64,000 bases of DNA from Enterococcus asini ATCC 700915 (GTDB taxonomy: Bacteria > Bacillota > Bacilli > Lactobacillales > Enterococcaceae). The notes beneath the pieces are model-generated. The model saw only the letters and a program-made list of their open reading frames with translations, was not told where the DNA came from and ran no database searches. Location of the stretch: assembly GCF_000407365.1 (NCBI RefSeq), contig NZ_ASVU01000001.1, forward strand, positions 434,001-498,000, written 5' to 3'. The position numbers and the translations under genes are program-made. Of the stretch, positions 10,010 through 19,879 are shown piece after piece (positions within the stretch are counted from its first letter, which is position 1; each line of letters opens with the position of its first letter).

Positions 10010-10018
10010 TGCTATACT
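10010..10018 (+). promoter_or_regulatory. Extended -10 promoter of the K+ transporter gene
   Basis: TGC followed by TATACT (10013-10018) forms an extended -10; no strong -35 is visible. Transcription would start near 10025 and give a leader of about 120 bases. Confidence 0.5.
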
Positions 10019-10027
10019 GGACTTAAG

Positions 10028-10122
10028 CCGTGTCGGGGATTCTTAGACACGGAGCTTTCACTACTCAGCGCTTTTTTTCAAAGCTACTTCGTGAAAGCAT
10101 CACGGACAACACTCAGCAATCC
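10028..10122 (+). ncRNA. Structured 5' leader of the TrkH-type gene, possible regulatory RNA
   Basis: Two strong local hairpins are visible: CCGTGTC (10028-10034) with GACACGG (10046-10052), and GCTTTCAC (10054-10061) with GTGAAAGC (10091-10098). Competing long-range pairs also exist: CCGTG (10028) with CACGG (10101), and GGATT (about 10037) with AATCC (10118), just before the RBS. ACTCAGC occurs twice. The layout suggests a switch, but I do not recognise a known riboswitch consensus, including that of c-di-AMP. Confidence 0.4.
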
Positions 10123-10143
10123 TAAACATTTGTGAGGTATACT

Positions 10144-11580
10144 ATGGACTCTCTTCAGCGTTTTTATGAAGTTTTTAGCCGACGAGCCCGTTATTTTGTC
10201 ACCAACAAGATTTCTTCCATTCAAATCATCGTCAGCTACTATATTTTAATGACCATCTTTTCCTTGATTCTCTTTCATTTGCCCTTTTTCCGTGAAGTCG
10301 ATTCCTACGGCCAAGTGACCTTTATGGATTTGCTTTTCATGGCCATTAGCACCGTCAGCGTCACCGGCTTGACCACTTTTGATATCAATAGCGTCTTCAA
10401 TGACCGAGGCGTGGTCTTACTAGAAATCCTCTTTCAAATCGGTGGTCTCGGGGTAATGATGATTTCTACCTTCTTTTTCATCATCTCAAGAAGGCGAATC
10501 ACCTTGAAACAGCGACAGTTGATCATGACGGATATGAACCAGCCTCGCTTAAGTGGAATCGTACGCTTGATTCGTACTACCTTTACGATTATCCTGGCCT
10601 TTCAAGGAATCTTCGGCGTTTTCTTCTCCTTGTATTTCAAATTCCAAGGCTATTACGATTCTTGGCGTGACGCGATCTTTTACGGCTTCTATCAAGCCGT
10701 TTCGGCAGTGACCAACTCGGGCTTTGACGTTACGGGAGACTCGATTATGCCCTTGTCCCATGATTACTTCTTCTTATTTTGGATTATCTTTTTGATTTTT
10801 ATCGGTGGCATTGGCTTTCCGGTATTGATGGATTTCCGAGAATGGCTAAAATACCGCAAACAGCGGCACCTACGAAAAAAAGCCAAGCAAAAAGCCGGCT
10901 TACCGTTTCGCTTTTCTCTCTTTACAAAAATCGCTGTCTTAGCCTTTGTGATTCTCTTTGTGGGGGGAACCGTGATTATTTGGTTGTTGGAAAAAGATCA
11001 CCTCTTCCGAAATCTTTCGGACTTTGGAACGTGGATGAACAGTGCTTTTTACTCCATGACCACACGGAACGCTGGTCTACAAATTCACAACCTGAACGAT
11101 TTTCAGGTGACCACGTTGATTCTTTTTTCATTATTGATGTTTATCGGTTGCTCCCCGAGCTCCGTAGGTGGGGGTATTCGAACGACTACTTTGGCGATCA
11201 TTGGCTTGTACTTGTACTCCTTCTTAAAAGGGGAAGCCAAGATCAATATCTTTGGCCGGCGTATTTCGGATGATGACGTGCGAAAATCCGTGGTAGTCTT
11301 CATGCTGTCCCTTGGCATGTGCTTTTTCTGTGTGATCTTTCTGACCGCCACCGAAGAAGAACCGCTAATCGCCATTATTGTAGAAGTCTGTTCCGCTTTT
11401 GGAACTACTGGCCTGTCTCTCGGCATCACCGCCGACCTCTCTGGAATCGGCCAAGCTGTGATTGCCGCCTTGATGTTTATCGGTCGTATCGGTATGCTGT
11501 ATACCTTGCTACTATTTGTACCGAAAGAAACGCAGGACTTAGGGTATGAATACCCCACAGAACAGATTATTATTGGGTGA
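10144..11580 (+). CDS. TrkH/KtrB-family potassium uptake protein
   Basis: An integral membrane K+ (or Na+-coupled K+) channel-like subunit of 478 residues. Four repeated pore segments each carry a selectivity-filter glycine, for example TVSVTGLTTFD, AVTNSGFDVTG, MTTRNAGLQ and SAFGTTGLSLG. ATG 10144 is chosen because GAGGT precedes it, whereas the GTG at 10132 is inside that SD. The regulatory partner KtrA/TrkA is not in the window, so it must be encoded elsewhere. Expression may depend on the structured leader. Confidence 0.92.
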   Translation: MDSLQRFYEVFSRRARYFVTNKISSIQIIVSYYILMTIFSLILFHLPFFREVDSYGQVTFMDLLFMAISTVSVTGLTTFDINSVFNDRGVVLLEILFQIGGLGVMMISTFFFIISRRRITLKQRQLIMTDMNQPRLSGIVRLIRTTFTIILAFQGIFGVFFSLYFKFQGYYDSWRDAIFYGFYQAVSAVTNSGFDVTGDSIMPLSHDYFFLFWIIFLIFIGGIGFPVLMDFREWLKYRKQRHLRKKAKQKAGLPFRFSLFTKIAVLAFVILFVGGTVIIWLLEKDHLFRNLSDFGTWMNSAFYSMTTRNAGLQIHNLNDFQVTTLILFSLLMFIGCSPSSVGGGIRTTTLAIIGLYLYSFLKGEAKINIFGRRISDDDVRKSVVVFMLSLGMCFFCVIFLTATEEEPLIAIIVEVCSAFGTTGLSLGITADLSGIGQAVIAALMFIGRIGMLYTLLLFVPKETQDLGYEYPTEQIIIG

Positions 11581-11657
11581 CAAATCAATACAAAAAACAT
11601 ATCTCACCGAATTGAATGAAATGGTACGTAAAGATATTTTGCCTCTCGTTCGGAAGT

Positions 11658-11708
11658 AAAAAAGGTAACCCACCCACTTGGTTTCTAAGTGAATGGGTTA
11701 CCTTTTTA
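11658..11708. terminator. Bidirectional terminator
   Basis: AAAGGTAACCCA and its complement TGGGTTACCTTT enclose an inner ACTTGG/TAAGT stem, with A and T runs outside. It serves the K+ transporter gene, and the last codons of the broken fic gene lie within it. Confidence 0.9.
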
Positions 11709-12315
11709 TCTCTGTTAAGATTCTCAAAAATAACTGCTTGAGTCTTTCTTTATCGCCATAGACCGTACCATCCATATAAAGGTGGTAAATTTCATCATTT
11801 CCCTGTATATCAATTTCACAGTAGTAACCTTTCTCTAGGCCAATACCCGAACAACTTCTCGCTGCGTTCGGCCATTCCCCTCTCGAAAAGAGTGCATGTA
11901 ATTCAAATTATCTAGAATTTCTGCTAACGAAGCAGCTAGACTTGGTTTAGACATTGTTTCGTCGCAAAAGTGTTTAATCAACTCGTCTAGGTATTGTTCC
12001 CCCCATTTCAAATGATTGCATCGCCATAAAAGCATTACCTTCTTTTGAAATATTTACTTTGCGATATTTCCCCGCCCAAGCATAAATATCTTGAAAAAGA
12101 TAATGATGAATGGCTCGTACATCTTCCATGGAATGAACCATAATCGGATCAAAAAGTAAGTCGAGAAGTCGGTTAGCAGAAATTTCGTGCTCTCTTACTT
12201 GAAGCATTTCTGCATCTTGAAGTTTCAAGATATTCTTTAAAACCAAACTACCGGAATCAATATATTCGTTACTTGGATCCAGATAGTGATATTCAAAATA
12301 TTCATCTCTCGCCAC
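11698..12315 (-). pseudogene. fic: Fic-domain (FIC toxin) protein, broken by two frameshifts
   Basis: Fic proteins transfer AMP or related groups onto target proteins. The first frame (12315 to about 12000) encodes MARDEYFEYHYLDPSNEY through DIYAWAGKYRKVNISKEG. The second carries the catalytic motif HSFREGNGRTQR. The third restores a C-terminus ending TEIKR at 11698. The first switch is at a run of six G (11999-12004), where five would keep the frame. The second needs one extra base near 11837 after VVRVLA. The catalytic motif is otherwise intact. It overlaps the upstream antitoxin-like gene by 14 bases. Read-level errors could also explain both slips. Confidence 0.85.
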
Positions 12316-12496
12316 GTCGCGGATCCTCCCGTTTACTAATAGCTCGTTCTCGTAACCGTTTGACGTCTTCTACCGATGGCTCCCAACCTTCAATCATGTT
12401 CGAACTAACCACATACCAAACAAATCGAAACTCTTTCTGGCTATCAAAAGGAACCCCCATGATTGTCAATTTTTCTTGATCGATTTTCAATGTCAT
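12302..12496 (-). CDS. VbhA-like antitoxin of the Fic protein
   Basis: A 64-residue protein beginning MTLKIDQEKL. It contains SSNMIEGWEP, which fits the Fic inhibitory-helix motif (S/T)xxxE(G/N), here S-NMI-E-G. In VbhA and related antitoxins this helix places its glutamate in the Fic active site and blocks ATP binding. It precedes and overlaps fic, the usual antitoxin-first order. ATG 12496 follows GGAGGTG at good spacing. It remains intact although the toxin frame is broken. Confidence 0.7.
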   Translation of the reverse strand: MTLKIDQEKLTIMGVPFDSQKEFRFVWYVVSSNMIEGWEPSVEDVKRLRERAISKREDPRRGER

Positions 12497-12566
12497 AATT
12501 GGCACCTCCCCGTGGCTTGTTTCGCTTATTATAGCAGACTAGTTTTTACTATCCCATTCCCCGCTC

Positions 12567-12749
12567 TCAAGATCGCCAATTAAAGACCTTCTGCACGAAT
12601 GTCGATAGAATCGCGATAATCAACAACGTAACTATGAGCACAACCTCATTCCCACCATCAAAAAGCTTCGGATAGATGGCCAACGCCAAAATCAAAAGAC
12701 CAAACCCTACCACAAACTCCCCTATCACTAATTTCAAATAACGATTCAT
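12567..12749 (-). CDS. Small two-helix membrane protein
   Basis: 60 residues with two hydrophobic stretches (about 5-26 and 35-53) separated by a short loop, ending in basic residues. The start follows GGGGGAGG and lies one base after the stop of the preceding small membrane gene, so the pair is translated together. No known family recognised. It could be an immunity-like or stress membrane peptide, but nothing in the sequence decides this. Confidence 0.6.
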   Translation of the reverse strand: MNRYLKLVIGEFVVGFGLLILALAIYPKLFDGGNEVVLIVTLLIIAILSTFVQKVFNWRS

Positions 12750-12750
12750 C

Positions 12751-12930
12751 TTATTTCCTCCCCCAGTCGCATTGTTTTAATAACAAATCCCAAATAACTA
12801 CTAAAACTACCAAGCCCAAAATCCCCAAAGTCACACAAAAGGAGATTCTTTCTATCAGCTCTGGGAAAATTCCTATTCCCAAGCAAACACCAAACAAAAG
12901 AGACAACGTCCAATCAAGTTTTTGCTTCAT
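12751..12930 (-). CDS. Small membrane protein, first gene of a two-gene unit
   Basis: A 59-codon frame starting ATG 12930 with a strong SD (GGAGGGG) and encoding MKQKLDWTLSLLFG followed by two membrane segments, the second being GILGLVVLVVIWDLLL. It ends one base before the next small membrane gene. Length, hydrophobic profile and tandem arrangement suggest the two proteins act together. Function unknown. Confidence 0.6.
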   Translation of the reverse strand: MKQKLDWTLSLLFGVCLGIGIFPELIERISFCVTLGILGLVVLVVIWDLLLKQCDWGRK

Positions 12931-12968
12931 CTTCCCCTCCGAACATCCCTAGTTTATTCCATAACACC

Positions 12969-13033
12969 ATTTTACCACATCGTTTTTTCTGCGAGACAAA
13001 ATCTTTGGCTTTTTACAGCAACAGACTTACAAT
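12969..13033. promoter_or_regulatory. Divergent promoters of lctO and the small membrane pair
   Basis: Plus strand: TTGGCT (13005-13010), 17 bases, TACAAT (13028-13033), reading into lctO. Minus strand: TTGTCT (12994-12999), 19 bases, TAAAAT (12969-12974), reading into the small membrane genes. The two sets lie back to back, so one regulator could affect both. Confidence 0.5.
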
Positions 13034-13070
13034 AAGTTAGTAAATTGATTGAGTAAAAGGAGTGTTTTTC

Positions 13071-14174
13071 ATGAGTTATCAAACGAGTAATGAAGAAAAG
13101 GATATTGAAATCGTCAATGTCGCTGGTTTAGAAGAAGAAGTTCGGCCAAGAATGGAAGCTGGCGCATTTGGATATATTCGCGGTGGCGCAGAAACTGAGT
13201 GGACCATGAAAGAAAACACCGCCGCCTTTAACAAACGGCAAATCACACCGCGCGTTTTGCAAGGTATTTCCTCTGCGGATCTTTCCACGAAACTTTGGGA
13301 CATTGACTTGAAGACACCAATCATCGAAGCCCCTTCCGCAGCCCAAGGGTTGGCTCACGAAAAAGGTGAGTTGGACACTGCAAAAGGAGTGGCAGCGGCG
13401 GGTTCGATTTTCTCCATTAGTACCTATGCCAATACAACCATTGAAGCAGCGGCTCAAGCGGCACCGGGCGCTCCTCAATTTTTCCAATTATATATGAGTA
13501 AAGATGACGGCTTCAATGAATTCATCATTAAAAAAGCCGTGGCTGCCGGCGCAAAAGCCATCGTTTTGACCGTAGATTCCACATTAGGCGGCTATCGGGA
13601 AGCCGACGTGATCAATCATTTCCAATTCCCTCTACCAATGCCGAACTTGGCAGCTTATAGTGCGCAAAGTGCTTCCGGGGACGGAGAAGGCAAAGGCATC
13701 GCCGAAATTTATGCGGCAGCCAAACAAGATTTCGTTCCTGAGGATATTCAAAAAATCAAAGACTTGTCCGGTTTACCAGTCATCGTTAAGGGTATTCAAT
13801 CTCCATTAGATACCGAAGTAGCCATTCAAGCCGGTGCAGACGGCATCTGGGTATCCAACCACGGTGGGCGGCAACTAGACGGCGGGCCCGCTTCCTTTGA
13901 TGTCCTACCGGGTATCGCCAAAGTCGTTGCCAAACGAGTTCCTGTCATTTTTGATTCCGGTGTTCGCCGGGGAGAGCACGTCTTTAAAGCTTTGGCTAGC
14001 GGGGCGGACTTAGTGGCAATTGGTCGTCCGGTGATTTACGGACTGAACTTAGGCGGTGCCCAAGGGGTCAAAGCCGTCTTTGATCACCTAAACAAGGAGT
14101 TAGCCATTACTATGCAATTAGCCGGTACCCCAACCATTGAAGCCGTTAAAAAGGCGCCTTTAGTGCAATTTTAA
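13071..14174 (+). CDS. lctO: L-lactate oxidase
   Basis: An FMN-dependent alpha-hydroxy-acid oxidase that converts L-lactate and O2 to pyruvate and H2O2 in the cytosol. 367 residues. The catalytic base is the His of SNHGGRQLDGGPAS, with the flavin/phosphate site following in DSGVRRGEHVFKAL and GADLVAIGRP. ATG 13071 is chosen because AAAAGGAG precedes it; the upstream GTG is too close. It is a single gene with its own promoter and terminator. Glycolate or other hydroxy acids are possible substrates, but the sequence resembles lactic-acid-bacterial lactate oxidases closely. Confidence 0.9.
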   Translation: MSYQTSNEEKDIEIVNVAGLEEEVRPRMEAGAFGYIRGGAETEWTMKENTAAFNKRQITPRVLQGISSADLSTKLWDIDLKTPIIEAPSAAQGLAHEKGELDTAKGVAAAGSIFSISTYANTTIEAAAQAAPGAPQFFQLYMSKDDGFNEFIIKKAVAAGAKAIVLTVDSTLGGYREADVINHFQFPLPMPNLAAYSAQSASGDGEGKGIAEIYAAAKQDFVPEDIQKIKDLSGLPVIVKGIQSPLDTEVAIQAGADGIWVSNHGGRQLDGGPASFDVLPGIAKVVAKRVPVIFDSGVRRGEHVFKALASGADLVAIGRPVIYGLNLGGAQGVKAVFDHLNKELAITMQLAGTPTIEAVKKAPLVQF

Positions 14175-14190
14175 AATCAGCGTTCACGAC

Positions 14191-14245
14191 GACCTCAAGT
14201 TCGGCCTATTATTGCGGTCGAACTTGGGGTCTTTTGTGCTTTTTT
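14191..14245 (+). terminator. Terminator of lctO
   Basis: GACCTCAAGTTCG and CGAACTTGGGGTC form a 13-bp stem followed by T-rich sequence. Confidence 0.85.
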
Positions 14246-14366
14246 ACTAGGGAATCTTAAGACTTGAGAAAAGCATTTTCCTCATTTTTGTTCCTATGGT
14301 ATGATAAGTTGAACTTTGGCGGGATTTTTTCGTCAAACGCATCTTGTTATTGGAGGCTCTCAGTCC

Positions 14367-15719
14367 ATGAGTTTACGTAGTCATATTGCCATTGCCGCTG
14401 GTAAAAGCGCCCAATGGATTTTAAAAACTTTTTTTAAGGGTGGCTCTAGCTATCCAGGGAAATTGGCTTTGAAAATCGATCCCAATGTTTTGGATCACTA
14501 TTCCGACTTATATGAAGTGGTAGTGGTAACCGGTACAAACGGGAAAACCTTAACCACTGCATTAACCGTGAATATCTTGAAACAGCAATACGAGGAAGTT
14601 TTAACCAATCCCACTGGGGCGAACATGGTCCAAGGCATCGTCTCCACGTTCCTTGGAGCAAAGCCGAAGAAAAATCAGAAAAACTTTGCGGTGCTGGAAA
14701 TCGATGAAGCCAGTCTTTCCAAAGTAACGGAGTACATCAAACCGGAGCTCTTCGTCTTTACCAATATTTTTCGGGATCAAATGGACCGCTACGGCGAAAT
14801 TTACACCACCTATCGCTTAATCGTTGAAGGCGCGGCAAAAGCACCGGAAGCTTTGATTTTAGCCAATGGAGACTCGCCGATTTTCAATTCTTTGGACACG
14901 GTCAACCCAAGAAAATACTATGGATTTGACCACTTACCAGATCAAGAACAACTCGCCCATTACAATACAGACGGGGTCTTGTGTCCAAAATGTCACCACA
15001 TTTTGCACTATCAAATGATCACTTACGCCAACTTAGGCAAATACTACTGCCCGAACTGTGGTTTCCACCGGCCGGAATTGGATTACAAATTAACCGCGGT
15101 TACTCATATGGATAATACTTCCGCAGATTTTGTGATTGACGGGGAAAACTACGGCATCGAAGTCGGCGGTATGTACAATGTCTACAATGCCCTCGCCGCG
15201 GCCAGTGTGGCGGAATACTACCAAGTAGCCCCAGAAAAAATTCGGGCAGGCTTAGCTTACGACGAAAAAGTCTTTGGCCGTCAAGAAATCATCAATATCG
15301 ATGGTAAGCAGTGTACCTTAGTCTTGGTGAAAAATCCTGTGGGACTTAATCAAGTCATCGATATGATTGGCCTCTCCCCTTATCCATTTTCTCTCGTGGC
15401 TTTGTTAAATGCCAACTACGCAGACGGCATCGATGTCAGCTGGATTTGGGATGGCAATCATGAAGCGTTCGCCGAGATGAATTTGCCAGCGGTAATTGCC
15501 GGGGGTGAACGCCATGAAGATATGGCTTTGCGCCTCAAAGTCGCCGGCATTCCGAGCGATAAACTAACAGAAATCAAAGAGCTAGACGATGTGATTGCAG
15601 CGATTCCTCAATTGCCTACAGAACACGTCTACATTCTCGCAACTTACACCGCAGTCTTGCAATTACGCAAGAAACTTGCGGAAAAAGGCTACATCAAAGG
15701 AGGAATGGATCGTGGCTAA
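14367..15719 (+). CDS. murT: Lipid II isoglutaminyl synthase subunit MurT
   Basis: With GatD it amidates the D-glutamate of lipid II to D-isoglutamine, needed for peptidoglycan cross-linking in Gram-positive cocci. The 450-residue protein has the Mur-ligase ATP loop [12 protein letters not shown], a four-cysteine zinc ribbon (CPKC and CPNC) inserted at about 210-235, and a C-terminal DUF1727 region. ATG 14367 is preceded by TGGAGG; the upstream TTG frame at 14316 has no SD. The last 8 bases overlap gatD. Confidence 0.95.
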   Translation: MSLRSHIAIAAGKSAQWILKTFFKGGSSYPGKLALKIDPNVLDHYSDLYEVVVVTGTNGKTLTTALTVNILKQQYEEVLTNPTGANMVQGIVSTFLGAKPKKNQKNFAVLEIDEASLSKVTEYIKPELFVFTNIFRDQMDRYGEIYTTYRLIVEGAAKAPEALILANGDSPIFNSLDTVNPRKYYGFDHLPDQEQLAHYNTDGVLCPKCHHILHYQMITYANLGKYYCPNCGFHRPELDYKLTAVTHMDNTSADFVIDGENYGIEVGGMYNVYNALAAASVAEYYQVAPEKIRAGLAYDEKVFGRQEIINIDGKQCTLVLVKNPVGLNQVIDMIGLSPYPFSLVALLNANYADGIDVSWIWDGNHEAFAEMNLPAVIAGGERHEDMALRLKVAGIPSDKLTEIKELDDVIAAIPQLPTEHVYILATYTAVLQLRKKLAEKGYIKGGMDRG

Positions 15720-16422
15720 GTATCAATTGAACATGGCCCATCTATACGGCAACCTACTGAACACGTACGGCGACAACGGCAACTTGCTGATGCTGAAATA
15801 CCTAGCAGAAAAAATGGACATCAACTTGACCAGTGAAGTGGTCAGTATCCACGAACCTTTCGAGGCAGACAAATTTGATTTGACCTTTTTTGGTGGTGGT
15901 CAAGATTTTGAACAGCTGATTGTTTCCCAAGACATCCAAGACAAAAAAGCGGACTTAACACGCTATATCGAGTCCGGGAAAGTCATGTTGGCCATCTGTG
16001 GGGGCTATCAACTTTTAGGTCACTATTACATGGGCGCACACGGGGAAAAGATTGAAGGCATCGGCGCTTTGGATCACTACACTTTGAGTCAAGACAACAA
16101 TCGCTACATCGGGGATATCGTGATCCACAACCCTGAGTTTAACGAAACCTACTACGGCTTTGAAAATCACAATGGTCGCACGTTCTTAGGAAAAGACGAA
16201 CGACCTCTTGGTACCGTGCAAGAAGGTCACGGCAACAACAACGAAGATCAGTCAGAAGGCGCTATTTACAAAAACGTCTTTTGTTCCTACTTCCACGGCC
16301 CTCTTTTGGCCCGTAATCCAATCTTAGGCTATCGTTTACTGAAAACTGCCTTAACCAATCGCTATGGCGCAGACTTGGATATTCCTGAGTTTGCAGACAT
16401 TGAAGCGAAAATCAGCGCTTAA
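15712..16422 (+). CDS. gatD: Lipid II isoglutaminyl synthase glutaminase subunit GatD
   Basis: A class I glutamine amidotransferase that supplies ammonia to MurT. The nucleophile Cys is in [12 protein letters not shown] and the catalytic His in [10 protein letters not shown]. It starts at GTG 15712 behind AAAGGAGG and overlaps the end of murT, giving 236 residues. A longer open frame from 15595 is internal to murT and not used. Confidence 0.95.
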   Translation: MAKYQLNMAHLYGNLLNTYGDNGNLLMLKYLAEKMDINLTSEVVSIHEPFEADKFDLTFFGGGQDFEQLIVSQDIQDKKADLTRYIESGKVMLAICGGYQLLGHYYMGAHGEKIEGIGALDHYTLSQDNNRYIGDIVIHNPEFNETYYGFENHNGRTFLGKDERPLGTVQEGHGNNNEDQSEGAIYKNVFCSYFHGPLLARNPILGYRLLKTALTNRYGADLDIPEFADIEAKISA

Positions 16423-16433
16423 CTGAAGCAAAC

Positions 16434-16483
16434 AAAAAACCTCATGCAAACACCGAGATTCGGCGATTTGCATGAGGTTTTTT
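16434..16483. terminator. Bidirectional terminator between gatD and the EEP gene
   Basis: AAAAAACCTCATGCAAA and TTTGCATGAGGTTTTTT form a long stem between convergent genes; the stop of the minus-strand gene touches it. Confidence 0.9.
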
Positions 16484-17294
16484 AGTTGTTTAACGTCAGT
16501 TCTACGCTCACACCGTAGTGATCGCTGATTTGCGGGGTTCTTTGGCCATCAAAAACCACCTCGTAGCGCTGGACGGCAAATGTCGGATCAGCAAAAACGT
16601 AATCCACCCGTTTCGGTGTAGCGTCTTTTTCCCAACCGGCAATCGCCCCCGGCACGGTGAACTCTCCAATGCGGGTAGTTGCCACCACAAAAGCATCTAC
16701 CAAATCCGAACTGTCCATAATCAAGTGATAACCCGGCCCGTCTGCAGATTCATTGAAGTCCCCCGCCACAATTAACGGATACGCTTGCCCTACATCCTTT
16801 AGCGTGCGCTGCCACTCTTGGGCAAAATGTTCTTGCCACCAGTCAAAATGCCCGGAGACCACTTGAATCAGCTGACCACTACTTTCCGTTAACCCTACTA
16901 AAATCCGCCGAGCGTGATCCGCCTCGTAATCCCCCGTGTCCGTCACGACAAACTCTTTGGCAATCATGGGTTCTTTGCTCAGTAAAGCCACGCCTTCTTC
17001 ATAAGGCTTGTAGCCATAATGACAAAAACTCCAGCTCCAATAGTACTCTTTGTCCAAGACTTGCAACGCCTCCACCAATTTTAAAGCAAAATTATCTGCT
17101 TTCACCGGCGCATCCGTAGCGGTGGGACAGTAAAAGCCATCCAAATATGCTTGCGTCGCCTCTTTTGATTGGTTGACTTCTTGCAGAGCGATGATATCGT
17201 AGTCTCCTTGGGCGATTTCTGCCGCTAAAACGGGAATTTGTCGCGCTTTTTGTTCATCCACCCAACTGTGGGTATTTAAGGTTAAGATTTTCAT
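16482..17294 (-). CDS. Endonuclease/exonuclease/phosphatase-family hydrolase
   Basis: 270 residues with the family's ordered metal and phosphate motifs: LTLNTHSW at the N-terminus, IIALQEVNQ, AGDFNESAD and the C-terminal SDHYGVSVEL. These place it with DNase I/sphingomyelinase-like Mg2+-dependent phosphodiesterases. No signal peptide, so it acts in the cytosol. The substrate cannot be told from sequence. Monocistronic, convergent with gatD. Confidence 0.85.
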   Translation of the reverse strand: MKILTLNTHSWVDEQKARQIPVLAAEIAQGDYDIIALQEVNQSKEATQAYLDGFYCPTATDAPVKADNFALKLVEALQVLDKEYYWSWSFCHYGYKPYEEGVALLSKEPMIAKEFVVTDTGDYEADHARRILVGLTESSGQLIQVVSGHFDWWQEHFAQEWQRTLKDVGQAYPLIVAGDFNESADGPGYHLIMDSSDLVDAFVVATTRIGEFTVPGAIAGWEKDATPKRVDYVFADPTFAVQRYEVVFDGQRTPQISDHYGVSVELTLNN

Positions 17295-17616
17295 CCCTTT
17301 TCCCTTCCTTCTTTTGGGCCAACTGGCACCTTACCTATTTATTCTACCAAAATCTTGCTTGTTGCGCTTAAATCACTCTTTTGGCGCAACCGATTTCGTT
17401 TCGAATGTTGCTTTTCCTCTTGGCTATGGAAGTAAAACATTTCCTTGCTTTAGGTATACTTGCAAGTATTATCATGTCCTTTCAACTGTTTTCTATCAGT
17501 TTCTCCCGAAAGTTCCCCTTTTACTAGAGTTTTTTTAGGGACAAAGCAATTCTTTTCTTGACTACGCAACCGATTGCATATATTATGAGAGTAACAACTG
17601 CACAGGAGGGAATCTT
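17295..17616 (+). promoter_or_regulatory. Control region of mapA-1 with LacI-type operators
   Basis: TTGACT (17560-17565) is a likely -35, with TATTAT or TATGAG shortly after as -10. The palindrome GCAACCGATTGC (17568-17579) sits between them. A second copy with a diverged right arm, GCAACCGATTTC, is at 17386-17397. The same pair of sequences recurs upstream of the ABC importer operon. No further gene was seen in this 322-base gap. Confidence 0.7.
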
Positions 17617-19875
17617 ATGAATCAGATTCAACGTTTATTCGACATTGATCCGTGGAAAATCAGCACCACGACTTTAGATACAACCCATCGCCGCTTACAA
17701 GAATCCTTGACCGCCATCGGGAATGGCTACATGGGAATGCGGGGAAATTTTGAAGAACACTATTCTGGCGATCATCACCTCGGCACTTATTTTGCCGGCG
17801 TTTGGTACCCCGATAAAACCCGGGTGGGCTGGTGGAAAAATGGCTACCCCGACTATTTCGGAAAAGTCATTAATGGCGTGAACTTTATTGCCGTGGATTT
17901 GAAAGTCAACGACACCGACATCGACTTAGCGAAGATTCCTTATGAAGACTTCTATTTGGAATTAGATATGCAAGGCGGAATTCTCAACCGTTCCTTTACC
18001 GTAACCGTGGATGCTGCTAAGGTTCGCTTTTCCTTCCAACGCTTTTTAAGTATCGTGAAGAAGGAACTAGGGGCTATTAAGATTACCGCCGAAGTGCTAG
18101 AAGGTGCAGCGAATATCACCATGACTTCTAAATTGGACAGCGCGGTAACCAACGAGGACAGTAACTACGACGAACGTTTTTGGGAAGAATTAGCAGCCGG
18201 TCAAGAAACTGAGTTTGACTATTTAACCGTGCGGACGATTCCCAATAACTTTGGCATTGAGCGTTTTACCTTGACCGCTGCTATGAAGCACAATGCTTCG
18301 GGCACCTACCACAAGGAGCATTTACAAGTCAGCAAAACCTTCACTTGGTCCTTAACCGCTGGAGAAACTTGTGAATTAATCAAAGAAGTCCTAGTGGTGA
18401 CCAGCCGAGATGTGCTCCCTGAAGAACAAGTGGCTACTATCAAAGGGCTATACCAAGATTACGGTCATGATTATGAAGCGTTGAAAGCTGAACAAATCGC
18501 CGCTTGGGGCAAACGCTGGGAATTAGCCGACGTAACAATTGAAGGTAATCCGGCGGCTCAACAAGGCATCCGCTTCAATCTCTTCCAGCTTTTCGCTACG
18601 TATTATGGCGAAGATGAACGTTTGAATATCGGCCCTAAAGGCTTCACGGGAGAAAAATACGGCGGTGCCACTTATTGGGACACGGAAGCGTATGCCGTGC
18701 CATTGTATCTAGCATTAGCAGAGCCAGATGTGACGAAAAATCTCTTAAAATACCGGCACAATCAATTGCCAGGAGCTCACATTAATGCTCAACGGCAAGG
18801 CCTAAAAGGCGCTTTGTATCCTATGGTGACCTTTACCGGGGTGGAATGCCACAACGAATGGGAAATCACCTTTGAAGAAATCCACCGTAACGGCGCCATT
18901 GCCTATGCGATTTACAATTACACAAACTACACCGGAGACGAAAGCTACCTGGCCCAAGAAGGCTTGGAAGTCTTGGTGGAGATTGCTCGCTTCTGGGCAG
19001 ATCGGGTGCATTACTCCAAGGCCAAAGACCGCTACATGATTCACGGGGTCACCGGTCCGAACGAGTACGAAAACAACGTGAACAACAACTGGTACACCAA
19101 TACCATCGCTACTTGGGTCTTGCGCTACACTTTGGAAAATTACCGGAAATTCGCGGCTAGTACGACGGTTGCCTTAACTCCTGAGGAAGAAGCAAAATGG
19201 GAAGACATTATCGCTAAAATGTACTATCCAAAAGACGAAGACCTAGGGATTTTTGTACAGCATGATACCTTCTTAGACAAAGACTTAATGCCGGTAACAG
19301 ACTTAAATCCAAGTGATTTACCATTGAACCAAAACTGGTCGTGGGATAAGATTTTGCGCTCTTGCTTCATTAAACAAGCGGATGTTTTACAAGGGCTGTA
19401 CTTCTTCCGGGATGACTACACCAAAGAAGAACTGCGCCGGAATTTCGAGTTTTACGAGCCCATGACCGTCCATGAATCTTCCCTTTCTGCCTGCATCCAC
19501 GCTATTTTAGCTGCGGATTTAGGTCTAGAGGAAAAGGCCTTGGAAATGTATGAACGCACAGCGCGACTGGACTTGGATAATTACAACAACGATACGGAAG
19601 ACGGTCTGCACATCACTTCCATGACCGGTAGCTGGCTGGCCATCGTGCAAGGTTTTGCGCAAATGAAGACCGCCCAAGGAAAACTCTCCTTTGCACCGTT
19701 TGTCCCTCAAGGTTGGGACAGTTATAGTTTCCACATTAATTATCGGGGACGCTTGCTCTTCATTCAGGTAACGAAAAACGCGGTTCGTCTAGAACTCGTC
19801 TCAGGTGAAGCGCTAGAACTTGGCCTGTACGACGAAACGATTACCTTGAAGGACGAGTTTCTATTGCAGCGCTAA
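17617..19875 (+). CDS. mapA: Maltose phosphorylase (GH65), copy 1
   Basis: It splits maltose with phosphate to glucose and beta-glucose-1-phosphate in the cytosol. The 752-residue protein closely follows Lactobacillus maltose phosphorylase, including [13 protein letters not shown], the phosphate/sugar-site segments and the catalytic Glu in [13 protein letters not shown] (about residue 485). Other GH65 activities (trehalose, kojibiose, nigerose) are possible but less likely given this match. Beta-phosphoglucomutase, which usually accompanies it, is not in the window. AGGAGGG precedes the start. Confidence 0.92.
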   Translation: MNQIQRLFDIDPWKISTTTLDTTHRRLQESLTAIGNGYMGMRGNFEEHYSGDHHLGTYFAGVWYPDKTRVGWWKNGYPDYFGKVINGVNFIAVDLKVNDTDIDLAKIPYEDFYLELDMQGGILNRSFTVTVDAAKVRFSFQRFLSIVKKELGAIKITAEVLEGAANITMTSKLDSAVTNEDSNYDERFWEELAAGQETEFDYLTVRTIPNNFGIERFTLTAAMKHNASGTYHKEHLQVSKTFTWSLTAGETCELIKEVLVVTSRDVLPEEQVATIKGLYQDYGHDYEALKAEQIAAWGKRWELADVTIEGNPAAQQGIRFNLFQLFATYYGEDERLNIGPKGFTGEKYGGATYWDTEAYAVPLYLALAEPDVTKNLLKYRHNQLPGAHINAQRQGLKGALYPMVTFTGVECHNEWEITFEEIHRNGAIAYAIYNYTNYTGDESYLAQEGLEVLVEIARFWADRVHYSKAKDRYMIHGVTGPNEYENNVNNNWYTNTIATWVLRYTLENYRKFAASTTVALTPEEEAKWEDIIAKMYYPKDEDLGIFVQHDTFLDKDLMPVTDLNPSDLPLNQNWSWDKILRSCFIKQADVLQGLYFFRDDYTKEELRRNFEFYEPMTVHESSLSACIHAILAADLGLEEKALEMYERTARLDLDNYNNDTEDGLHITSMTGSWLAIVQGFAQMKTAQGKLSFAPFVPQGWDSYSFHINYRGRLLFIQVTKNAVRLELVSGEALELGLYDETITLKDEFLLQR

Positions 19876-19879
19876 CCTA

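Noticed and set aside
10028-10122. c-di-AMP (ydaO) riboswitch before the K+ transporter
   Set aside because: The conserved ydaO core strings are not present; left as an unassigned structured leader.
11573-11659. 28-codon frame overlapping the end of the K+ transporter gene (ends KDILPLVRK)
   Set aside because: Looks protein-like but has no SD and no context; may be a remnant of another gene, too short to call.
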